This document shows, in pieces, positions 37,098 to 47,057 of a stretch of DNA of 64,000 bases (position 1 is the stretch's first letter; each line of letters starts with the position of its first letter). Origin of the DNA: Acidobacteriota bacterium (GTDB lineage Bacteria; Acidobacteriota; Vicinamibacteria; Fen-336); assembly GCA_011526565.1 (NCBI GenBank), contig WYBL01000120.1, positions 1-64,000 on the forward strand, read 5' to 3'. The position numbers were made by a program, and so were the translations under genes. The notes under the pieces are model-generated. The model worked only from the letters and a program-made list of their open reading frames with translations, was not told the origin of the DNA and did no database searches.

Positions 37098-37443
37098 GCT
37101 CGCTTCTCCCGAGATAGCCGGGCCCACGGCAGGAGCTCGCCGCGCGAGCGCAGGCCCGCGAGGTGGTGCAGCAGGCCGCTGTCGCGTACGTGGACCTTCG
37201 GGCTCTTGGTCAGAGCCGGTGAGCACGAACCGTCCGTTGCCACGCCCCTGGTCGATGGCGTGGCGCAAGGCGGGGAACAGCGCCGGAAGCCGCTGCGCCT
37301 CGTCGCGGGCGAGCCGTCGAGGATGGGCGGAGAGGAACCCCTCCAGGTCGGACCGCACCAGGGCCTCGTCGGAGGGACGCTCGAGTTCCATGCGCCGCCA
37401 GCCGGCCGAGGCGTGCAGCCGCAGCCCGGGCGACCCTCTTCAT
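37098..37443 (-). pseudogene. Remnant of an AAA_14/DUF4143 ATPase
   Basis: The minus strand from 37391 reads ERPSDEALVRSDLEGFL, then HPRRLARDEAQRLPALFPAL and RGNGRFVLTGS, the Walker B (normally LDEAQR, here ARDEAQR) and sensor 1 region of AAA_14-type ATPases. In another frame, residues SPKVHVRDSGLLHHLAGL (about 37205 to 37150) match the start of the DUF4143 C-terminal domain of the same family (KSPKVYFRDTGLLHHL). The P-loop, about 200 central residues, and the C-terminal part are missing, and the two pieces lie in different frames. It is a decayed fragment. It occupies the gap 37089-37528, in which no intact gene was found. Confidence 0.65.
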
Positions 37444-37528
37444 GGGTTGAGTCAGTGAACTACCCCTTCAATATTGCAAGGGAACTCCGGGCCCGTTCGC
37501 GCAGGGCACCCGGCGCTGAAGAGAGAAA

Positions 37529-38049
37529 TCAGGCGAAGAAGCGGGCCCGACATGGCGGGCAGATGCCGTGGCTCACCTGCGGCAGCGACGGGGCGTCGAA
37601 CAGGCCGAGCGCCTCGACCGCCTCCTCGACCTCGACCCAGCGCACGTCGAGCCGGGTCCGCTTGCACCACGAGCAGACGACGAGCAGATCGTCGCGTCGC
37701 GGCAGCCGGTCGTCCCACAGCGCGACGGGGGGGCGCGGCTCCCGGCGCAGCAGCGTGGTCTCGATCGCGACGCCGTCGTCCGCGTCACGGCGCAGGCTCA
37801 TCGAAAGGAAGCGCCGCTCGCCGGGCGCATCGCAGCGGAACGGCACCTCCACGGCGCCGGCCGCCCGAGCCCGCTTCAGCAGCATCGCGGTCAACGACTG
37901 CATCTCGGTCCCGCTGACGAACGACGTCAGGGCGCGCCCCCGCAGGCGCTCGCCCGTCAGCTCGGGAACGCCGTTGGCCGCGGCGAAGGTCTCCCACTCG
38001 CCTCCCACTTCGACCATCCGGTCCTCGGCGTCGACGCGATACCGGATCT

Positions 38050-38053
<4 letters not shown>
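37529..38053 (-). CDS. PAS-like protein with C-terminal CxxC...CxxC domain
   Basis: A 174-residue protein from ATG 38053, whose first bases overlap the stop of the kinase gene upstream (ATGA). Residues 1-105 look like a PAS-type sensory fold (YRVDAEDRMVEVGGEWETFA, with GRALTSFVSGTEMQSL). The C-terminal 50 residues carry VCSWCKRTRLD...WVEVEEAVEALGL then SHGICPPCRARFF, a four-Cys pattern that recurs as a small zinc-binding tail in PAS/response-regulator proteins. A longer start at 38188 overlaps the kinase and is discarded. A regulatory partner of the Ser/Thr kinase is the simplest reading. Confidence 0.7.
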
Positions 38054-40635
<2,582 letters not shown>

Positions 40636-40677
40636 CGGGGGAAGAGGCGGCGATTCTACTGGTAAAGTACCGTCGCG
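40636..40677. promoter_or_regulatory. Divergent promoter region between the kinase and the amidotransferase operon
   Basis: A 42-base spacer serves both divergent genes. The minus strand has TAGAAT (40658-40653), one mismatch from the -10 consensus, about 18 bases before the kinase ATG; the plus strand has TAAAGT at 40663. Neither has a recognisable -35 element, and neither gene has a strong ribosome site, so short leaders are likely. Confidence 0.35.
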
Positions 40678-41820
40678 ATGGCCTTTGCCTGTACCCACAA
40701 GCGCCTGCACGGCGCCCAGTTCTGCGCGACCGACTGCCCCGCCCAGGCTCCCTGTGGGGTGTTCGACTACGTGCGCGTGGAGAAGCCCGAGGACCTGCCG
40801 GCCGCCGACCCGCTGCGCGTCGACGTCGCGATCCTCGACATGAACCACGGCTGGCCCAACCTCGGCCACGACTCGCTGGTCCACGCCGTGCTCGAGGCGA
40901 GCTGCGACCTGGTCGAGCTGACCGCCCGCTCGGGCCTGCAGGTGCGGGCGATCTCGTTCGACGTGCGGCGCAACGGCCAGCTCCCGGAGCCGCCCGGCGG
41001 CCGCTTCGCCGTCTACGTCGGCACCGGCGGGCCCGGCCACCTCGACCCGGCGCGTAACGACGGCGTCGCCGAGTGCGCCCAGGGCATCCGCGAGAACCCG
41101 GCCTGGGAGCCGAAGGCGTTCGCGCTGTTCGACGCGATCCTGGCCGACGAACGCGCCGCGCTGATCGCGGTATGCCACACCTTCGGCGTGATGTGCCGCT
41201 GGTCCGGCCTGGCCCGGCCCGCGCTGCGCGGACCCGAGAAGGGCGGCAAGAGCACCGGCATCCTGGAGAACCTGTTCTCCGAGCAGGCGGCGCGGCACCC
41301 GTGGTTCCGGCTGTTCACGGAGCAACTCGCCGCCGACCGCCGCACGCGGGTCGTCGACAACCGGCTCTTCGACCTGCTCCCCACCGACGGCTTCGGCCCG
41401 CGCCAGGTGCCGATCGGCTGGGAGACGCGAGGGGTCGGCGGACCGCGCGGCGACGCGCTGACGATGCTGGAATTCGCGCGCGATGCGAACGGCGTGATGC
41501 CACGGGTGTTCGGCGTCAACCACCACCCCGAGATCGTCGACCGCGGGCGGCAGGCGATGCTGCTCGAGCAGAAGGTCGCCCGCGGCGAGGTCGAGCGCGG
41601 CTGGGCCGACGAGCGCCGCGAGATCCTGACCCGCACCTACCCCGACGAGAACTCCGACCAGCGGCTGCAGTTCACCTCGGACGCCACCCTGCTCGGACCC
41701 TTGCGCTTCCACGTCCACCGCCAGGTCCGGCTGCGGGCGGAGTCGCTGGGGATCGACCCCGGCCCGCTGCACGAGGACGCGGTGATCGAGGCGGCCCGCC
41801 CGGCGGCCGTGAGCGCGTGA
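40678..41820 (+). CDS. Class I glutamine amidotransferase-like protein paired with an ATP-grasp ligase
   Basis: A 380-residue protein. The N-terminus has a Cys cluster (C5, C16, C20, C26) before the amidotransferase fold. Nucleophile: Cys166 in ALIAVCHTFGVMCRW; His283 and Glu285 in FGVNHHPEIVDRG complete the class I triad, as in GMP synthase-like GATases. The stretch VGTGGPGHLD corresponds to the GGP(x)H oxyanion region. It has about 100 extra C-terminal residues. Its stop overlaps the start of the ATP-grasp gene, so ammonia made here might be used by that ligase or the protein might only hydrolyse an amide. The exact subfamily is unknown to me. It begins an operon of three genes read to 45506. 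Confidence 0.85.
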   Translation: MAFACTHKRLHGAQFCATDCPAQAPCGVFDYVRVEKPEDLPAADPLRVDVAILDMNHGWPNLGHDSLVHAVLEASCDLVELTARSGLQVRAISFDVRRNGQLPEPPGGRFAVYVGTGGPGHLDPARNDGVAECAQGIRENPAWEPKAFALFDAILADERAALIAVCHTFGVMCRWSGLARPALRGPEKGGKSTGILENLFSEQAARHPWFRLFTEQLAADRRTRVVDNRLFDLLPTDGFGPRQVPIGWETRGVGGPRGDALTMLEFARDANGVMPRVFGVNHHPEIVDRGRQAMLLEQKVARGEVERGWADERREILTRTYPDENSDQRLQFTSDATLLGPLRFHVHRQVRLRAESLGIDPGPLHEDAVIEAARPAAVSA

Positions 41821-43382
41821 TCCCCAAGCCGCCGTTCGTCCACGACCTCTCGCTGGAACAGGAGCTCGCCGAGTTCGAGCGGCTGAAGCCGCGGCTGCTC
41901 GAGGTGTGGGACGTGCTGACGCTGCAGGAGGAGGAGCCGCACACCTCCGTCGTGGTGCCCTCGCTGACCCTCGACCAGACCGAGCTGCGCAAGCTGGCCG
42001 GGGCCAGCTTCTACGAGGAGCGGCTGCTGTTCCTGCTGATCCGCCTGCGCAACCCGCGCGCGCGCATGGTGTACGTGACCTCCGAGCCCGTGCACCCGAT
42101 GATCCTGGAGTACTACTTCCAGTTCCTGGCCGGGATTCCGGCCAGCCACGCGCGGGCGCGGCTGACCCTGCTCTGTGCCCACGACGCCTCACCCCGCTCG
42201 CTGACCGAGAAGATCCTGGAGCGGCCGCGGCTGATCGAGCGCATCCGCGCCGGCATCGTCGACCGCTCGCGGGCGTACCTGACGGTGTTCAACTCCACGC
42301 CGCTCGAGCGCAAGTTGGCGGTGCTGCTCGGCGTGCCGCTCAACGGGGTCGACCCCCAGATGAGCCACCTGGGCAGCAAGTCCGGCTCCCGCAAGCTGTT
42401 CCGCGAGGCCGGCGTCGCGCTGCCCGAGGGCGTCGAGGACCTCTACTCCGAGCACGAGGTCGAAGAGGCGCTGGTCGACCTCCGGAAGCGGCGGCCCGGG
42501 CTGAAGCGGGCGGTGATCAAGCTCAACGACAGCTTCTCGGGCGAAGGCAACGCCCTGCTGCGCTACCCCGCCGACGAGGGCCGGCCCGCGATCAAGGAGG
42601 CGCTGCGCGAGCTCGAGTTCTCGGTGCCGTGGGAGACCCCGGGCGCCTACTTCGAGAAGTTCGCGCGGATGGGCGGCGTGGTCGAGGAGTTCATCGAGGG
42701 CCGCGACAAGGTCTCGCCCTCGTCGCAGCTCCGGATCGGCCCGCGCGGCGAGGTGCTGCCGATCTCGACCCACGACCAGATCCTGGGCGGCCCCTCCAAC
42801 CAGGTCTTCCTCGGCTGCACGTTCCCGGCCCACGACGCCTACCGCCTGCGCATCCAGGAAGAGGCGATCAAGATCGGCCACGCGCTGGCCGCCCACGGCG
42901 TGGTCAGCCGCTTCGCCGTCGACTTCCTGCTCTGGCGCGACGACCCGCGCGAGGAGTGGAACCTGTGTGCGCTGGAGATCAACCTGCGCATGGGCGGCAC
43001 CACCCACCCGTACCTGGCGCTGCAGTTCCTGACCAGCGGCTCGCTCGACCCCGCGACCGGGCTGTTCCTGTCGCCCACCGGCCAGGCCAAGTTCTACCGC
43101 GCCACCGACAACCTGCGCTCCGAGCACTACCGCGGCCTGCTGCCCGAGGACCTGATCGAGATCCTGACCATCAACAAGCTGCACTACTCGCACGGCAGCG
43201 AGTCCGGCGTGCTGTTCCACCTGATCGGGGCGCTGTCGGAGTTCGGCAAGGTGGGCCTGACCGCGATCGGCAACGGGCGCGACGAGGTGGACGAGCTGTA
43301 CCGCCGCACGCTCGCCGTGCTCGACCGGGAGACGACCTACGGACGGCCGCCCGCGCAGGACCTGGCGTCCGCGCCGCGCTGA
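41817..43382 (+). CDS. ATP-grasp peptide ligase-like protein (PGM1-related)
   Basis: A 521-residue protein starting at GTG 41817, in an overlap (GTGA) with the previous stop. Residues about 45-190 look like the pre-ATP-grasp domain of PGM1-type ligases (VVPSLTLDQTELRKLAGAS, YEERLLFLLIRLRNP, SEPVHPMILEYYFQFLAG). The ATP-grasp part has GSKSGSRKLFREAGV (188-200), Lys235 in AVIKLND, the glycine loop FSGEGNA, VVEEFIEG, and metal ligands in FAVDF (Asp369) and EINLRMGG (Glu387/Asn389). PGM1 of pheganomycin synthesis joins a carboxylate to a peptide amine; here the substrate is unknown. Pairing with a GATase may give an amide product. It is followed three bases later by a c-di-GMP gene. Confidence 0.85.
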   Translation: MIPKPPFVHDLSLEQELAEFERLKPRLLEVWDVLTLQEEEPHTSVVVPSLTLDQTELRKLAGASFYEERLLFLLIRLRNPRARMVYVTSEPVHPMILEYYFQFLAGIPASHARARLTLLCAHDASPRSLTEKILERPRLIERIRAGIVDRSRAYLTVFNSTPLERKLAVLLGVPLNGVDPQMSHLGSKSGSRKLFREAGVALPEGVEDLYSEHEVEEALVDLRKRRPGLKRAVIKLNDSFSGEGNALLRYPADEGRPAIKEALRELEFSVPWETPGAYFEKFARMGGVVEEFIEGRDKVSPSSQLRIGPRGEVLPISTHDQILGGPSNQVFLGCTFPAHDAYRLRIQEEAIKIGHALAAHGVVSRFAVDFLLWRDDPREEWNLCALEINLRMGGTTHPYLALQFLTSGSLDPATGLFLSPTGQAKFYRATDNLRSEHYRGLLPEDLIEILTINKLHYSHGSESGVLFHLIGALSEFGKVGLTAIGNGRDEVDELYRRTLAVLDRETTYGRPPAQDLASAPR

Positions 43383-43385
43383 CCG

Positions 43386-45506
43386 TTGCCGCTGACCGTC
43401 GACTCGCGTCCGCTGCGGCTGCTGGTCCTGGAGCAGGATCCCGACCTGCGGGCGGTGCTGCAGCGCGAGCTGGCGGCCGGCTTCCCCGCCTCGGCCGTGA
43501 TCCCCGCATCGTCGTTCGGCGAGCTGCCGGCGCTGCTCGCCGGGACCGCTCCCGATGCGGTGCTGGCGTCGGACACCGCCGAGGAACCCGCCCTCGGCAC
43601 CCTGGCCACGGCCCGCGAGGCGTGGCCGGGCGTGCCGGTCGTGGTGCTGACCGAGCCCGGCAACGAGGACCGCGCGGCGATGGCGATCCGCGCGGGCGCT
43701 GCGGACTTCGTGCTCACCGACCGCCTCGGCCGGCTGTGCGCCGTGATGCTCTCGGCGCTCGAGCGGCGGCGCATGCGCGAGCACTGGGAGCAGGCCCTCG
43801 TCGCGCTGCGCGAGAGCGAGGAGCGCTACTCGCTGGCCGCGCGCGGCGCCAGCGACGGCCTGTGGGACTGGGACCTGCGCACGGGCCGCGTCTACTACTC
43901 CGAGCGCTGGAAGACGATGCTGGGCCACGCCGACGCCGACGTCGGCGACTCGCCCGAGGAGTGGCTGTCGCGGGTACACGCCGACGACCGGGAGGCGCTC
44001 GATGCCGCGATCCGCGACCACCTCGAGGGGCGCGTGGCGCACTTCGAGGCCGAGTACCGGATGCAGACGGCGGACGGCGAGTGGCGCTGGATGCTGGCCC
44101 GCGGCCTCGCGGTGCGCGACGGCGACGGGCGCGCGTACCGGATGGCGGGCTCGCAGACGGACGTCTCGCGCCAGAAGCAGGCCGAGGCGCGGCTGCTCCA
44201 CGACGCGCTGCACGACGCGCTGACCGGCCTCGCCAACCGCACGCTGTTCATGGACCGCCTGGAGCAGGCGCTGGCCCGCACCCGGCGCCGCGCCGACTCG
44301 CTGCTGGCCGCGATCTACCTCGACCTCGACCAGTTCAAGGTGGTCAACGACAGCCTCGGCCACACCGTGGGCGACGGGCTGCTGGTGGCGGTCGCGCGCC
44401 GGATCAAGAGCTGCCTGCGCCCCGGCGACACCGTGGCCCGGATCGGCGGCGACGAGTTCGCGGTGTTCGTCGAGGACGTCGACGACGTCAGCCAGGCGCT
44501 GCGCATCGCCGAGCGCATCCACGAGGAGTTCCTGGTCCCCTTCCACCCGGCGGGCCACGAGGTGTACGCGACCGCCAGCCTGGGCCTGGTGCTGACCGGC
44601 GGCGCCTACGAGCGTGCCGAGGAGCTGCTGCGCGACGCCGACATCGCGATGTACCGGGCCAAGCGCGCGGGCCGCGGCCGCACCGAGATCTTCGACAGCT
44701 CGATGCACGCCGCGGCGGCCGCCCGCCACCGCCTCGAGAACGACCTGCGCCGCGCGGTCGAACGCGGCGAACTGCGGCTCGCCTTCCAGCCGATCGTGCG
44801 TCTCGTCGACGGGTCGGTGCAGAGCCTCGAGGCGCTGGTGCGCTGGCAGCACCCCGAACGCGGGCTGCTGATGCCGCCGGAGTTCATCCCGGTGGCCGAA
44901 GAAATGGGCGCGATCGTCCCGGTCGGCGAGTGGGTGCTGCACGAGGCCTGCCGCTGCCTGCGCGGCTGGCGCGACGCGTTGTCCGAGGCGGGGGAGGTCA
45001 CGGTCAGCGTCAACCTCTCGGCCCGCCAGTTCTCCCAGGGTGACGTGCTGGCGCTGACCGACGAGACGCTGTCCCACTCCGGGCTGCCGCCCTCGGCGCT
45101 GCGGCTGGAGCTGACCGAGAGCGTGGTCATGGAGGACCCGAAGCAGGCGGCGCGCAAGCTGCATCAGCTCCGCGAGCTGGGCGTGGGCCTCGACATCGAC
45201 GACTTCGGCACCGGCTACTCGTCGCTGTCCTACCTGCGTCGCTTCCCGATCGACGCGCTCAAGATCGACCGCTCGTTCGTCGACGGCCTGGGCCAGGACG
45301 AGGAGGACCTGGCGATCGTGCGCACGATCGTCACCCTCGCCGGCAACCTCGGCGTCGACACCATCGCCGAGGGCATCGAGGGCGAGCCGCAGCTCGCCCA
45401 GCTCCGCTCGCTCGGCTGCCCGCTGGGCCAGGGCTTCCACTTCGCGCGGCCACTGTGGCCGGACGACGTGCCCGCCGTGCTACGCGCCGGCTTCGCCGCC
45501 GCCTGA
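43386..45506 (+). CDS. REC-PAS-GGDEF-EAL c-di-GMP metabolising protein
   Basis: A 706-residue protein starting at TTG 43386. The order is: a receiver-like domain (about 8-125; acidic D18 and D63 are present but the rest is divergent), PAS/PAC (about 138-262, with YSERWKTMLGH and DVSRQKQAEARLLHDAL), a GGDEF domain with intact GGDEF at 354-358 and RIGG context, and an EAL domain with EALVRW (482-), LTES and DDFGTGYSSL. Both active sites look intact, so it could make and break c-di-GMP. Its place directly after the ATP-grasp gene (four-base gap) suggests that nucleotide signalling is tied to the ligase/amidotransferase pair. The 3' end overlaps the CCA-adding enzyme gene by 27 bases on the opposite strand. 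Confidence 0.92.
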   Translation: MPLTVDSRPLRLLVLEQDPDLRAVLQRELAAGFPASAVIPASSFGELPALLAGTAPDAVLASDTAEEPALGTLATAREAWPGVPVVVLTEPGNEDRAAMAIRAGAADFVLTDRLGRLCAVMLSALERRRMREHWEQALVALRESEERYSLAARGASDGLWDWDLRTGRVYYSERWKTMLGHADADVGDSPEEWLSRVHADDREALDAAIRDHLEGRVAHFEAEYRMQTADGEWRWMLARGLAVRDGDGRAYRMAGSQTDVSRQKQAEARLLHDALHDALTGLANRTLFMDRLEQALARTRRRADSLLAAIYLDLDQFKVVNDSLGHTVGDGLLVAVARRIKSCLRPGDTVARIGGDEFAVFVEDVDDVSQALRIAERIHEEFLVPFHPAGHEVYATASLGLVLTGGAYERAEELLRDADIAMYRAKRAGRGRTEIFDSSMHAAAAARHRLENDLRRAVERGELRLAFQPIVRLVDGSVQSLEALVRWQHPERGLLMPPEFIPVAEEMGAIVPVGEWVLHEACRCLRGWRDALSEAGEVTVSVNLSARQFSQGDVLALTDETLSHSGLPPSALRLELTESVVMEDPKQAARKLHQLRELGVGLDIDDFGTGYSSLSYLRRFPIDALKIDRSFVDGLGQDEEDLAIVRTIVTLAGNLGVDTIAEGIEGEPQLAQLRSLGCPLGQGFHFARPLWPDDVPAVLRAGFAAA

Positions 45507-46919
45507 AGCGAGCAGAGCCCGCGCCGCTTGGCGGGCCTCGTCGGCGCTGTGCAGCTCGCCGTCGAGCTGCCGCTCGTAGAGCGCGGCCAGCAGGCGGCCG
45601 ACCGCCGGCCCCGGCGCCAGACCCAGGTCCAGCAGGTCGCGCCCCTGCAGCAGCGGCGCCGGCGCGGAACGCTCGACTTCCAGCGCGCGCACCTTGTCGC
45701 GGAACCAGTCCATGGCGTCCGGAGCGAAGCGCCCCGGCTCCCGCCCGAGGCAGTCGGCGCGGGCCACCCGCTCCAGCAGCTCGGGCTCGCACCTGCGGGC
45801 CAGCCGCCGCACCGCCCCGTCGCCGATGCGCTCGCGGTCCTTGTAGAGCTGGCCGGGCTTGAGGTGGTGCGCGACCAGGGCCTCGACCTGCGCCCGCAGG
45901 TCGAACCCGCCGAGCGTGAAGACCTTCCAGCGGTCGAGCAGCGTGCGGGTCGGCGCGATCCCGGCTTCTTCGTGGCCGGGCGAGCGGATGCGGCCGTCGG
46001 CGAAGCGGGTGGTGGCGGGCTTGCCGAGGTCGTGGCACAGCGCACCGAGCATCACCGCCAGCGCGCGCGGCTTGTCGAGACCCTCGCGCAGCGGCGCCGC
46101 CTGGTCGAGCACCTGCAGGGTGTGGACCCAGACGTCACCCTCCGGGTGCCACTCGGGCTCCTGCGGCGTGACCTTCAGCAGCAGCAGCTCCGGCGCCACG
46201 GCCGGCAGCAGGCCCCAGGCGTCGAGCAACGCGAAGCCGATGGAAGGTCGCAGCGCCTGCAGCAGCAGCTTCTCGATCTCGCCCCACACGCGCTCCGCGG
46301 GCAGCTCCACGACCGGCATCCGGCGGCACAGCTCGGCCGTCGCGGGATCGACGGCGAGATCGTAGCGTGCGGCCATCTGCACGGCGCGCAGCGCGCGCAG
46401 CGGGTCGTCACCGAAGGTCGCGGCGTCCACGGCGCGCAGGAGCCGGCGCTCGAGGTCGTCGCGACCACCGGTCGGATCGAGCAGCTCGCCCGTCTCGGCG
46501 TCGAGCGACATCGCGTTGATCGTGAAGTCGCGGCGGCGGGCGGCCTCGGCGGGCGTCATCGAGGGGTCGCCGGTGACCGCGAAGCCGCGGTGCCCCGGTC
46601 CGGTCTTGGAATCGCGGCGGGGCAGCGCGACGTCGACGGCGCCTTCCACGCCGGCGAGGCCCGACAGCTTGAGGACCGTGAAGGCCTCGCCCACCGCGTG
46701 CACCGCGCCGTGACGCTCGAGCACCGCCTGCAGCGCGGGCAGCGGCAGGCCGAAGACCTCGAGGTCGAAGTCCTTCAGGGGCCGGCCGAGCAGGCCGTCG
46801 CGGACCGAGCCGCCGACGAGGAGTGCACGGCCACCCGTGGCGCGGACATCGCGAACCAGGGTGACGAGGGACGCGGGGAGGGTCGCGCGGAAAGTGGCGA
46901 GGGGGTCGGCCGGGGGCAT
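45480..46919 (-). CDS. cca: tRNA nucleotidyltransferase (CCA-adding enzyme)
   Basis: A 479-residue class II nucleotidyltransferase from ATG 46919 (an upstream in-frame ATG at 46991 would add 24 residues lying over the terminator hairpins). The catalytic part has [20 protein letters not shown] with the DxD metal pair, [13 protein letters not shown] and [18 protein letters not shown]. An HD domain ([14 protein letters not shown], plus PGHEEAG) follows, as in proteobacterial-type CCA enzymes with phosphohydrolase activity. It adds or repairs the 3'-CCA of tRNA. It is convergent with the GGDEF-EAL gene, overlapping 27 bases. Confidence 0.93.
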   Translation of the reverse strand: MPPADPLATFRATLPASLVTLVRDVRATGGRALLVGGSVRDGLLGRPLKDFDLEVFGLPLPALQAVLERHGAVHAVGEAFTVLKLSGLAGVEGAVDVALPRRDSKTGPGHRGFAVTGDPSMTPAEAARRRDFTINAMSLDAETGELLDPTGGRDDLERRLLRAVDAATFGDDPLRALRAVQMAARYDLAVDPATAELCRRMPVVELPAERVWGEIEKLLLQALRPSIGFALLDAWGLLPAVAPELLLLKVTPQEPEWHPEGDVWVHTLQVLDQAAPLREGLDKPRALAVMLGALCHDLGKPATTRFADGRIRSPGHEEAGIAPTRTLLDRWKVFTLGGFDLRAQVEALVAHHLKPGQLYKDRERIGDGAVRRLARRCEPELLERVARADCLGREPGRFAPDAMDWFRDKVRALEVERSAPAPLLQGRDLLDLGLAPGPAVGRLLAALYERQLDGELHSADEARQAARALLASGGGEAGA

Positions 46920-46949
46920 CCCGAAGCGAAGGCTAGCAGGTGAACGGCC

Positions 46950-46974
46950 CTTCGACGGGCTTGGCCCGTCGAAG
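46950..46974. repeat. Perfect hairpin upstream of cca
   Basis: An 11-bp perfect inverted repeat (CTTCGACGGGC, loop TTG, GCCCGTCGAAG) stands between the receptor terminator and the CCA gene start. The minus-strand transcript would meet it just after the terminator at 46975-47011. It lacks a T-run of its own and may be a second terminator hairpin or part of the cca leader. Confidence 0.45.
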
Positions 46975-47011
46975 AAAAAGGGCCGGGACACCCTCGCGGG
47001 GCCCGGCCCTT
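46975..47011 (-). terminator. Intrinsic terminator of the TonB-dependent receptor gene at 47058
   Basis: On the minus strand a 10-bp stem AAGGGCCGGG / CCCGGCCCTT with a 14-base loop is followed by TTT (TTTTT counting the stem end), 47 bases after the receptor stop codon. This is a textbook intrinsic terminator. Confidence 0.8.
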
Positions 47012-47057
47012 CGATCAGGTCACGCCGCGGTCAGCGACCGCGGCGCTGCCGGACGGA

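Noticed and set aside
42189..45440. A 1083-residue minus-strand open frame
   Set aside because: It covers the ATP-grasp and GGDEF-EAL genes on the other strand and lacks protein-like composition or a ribosome site.
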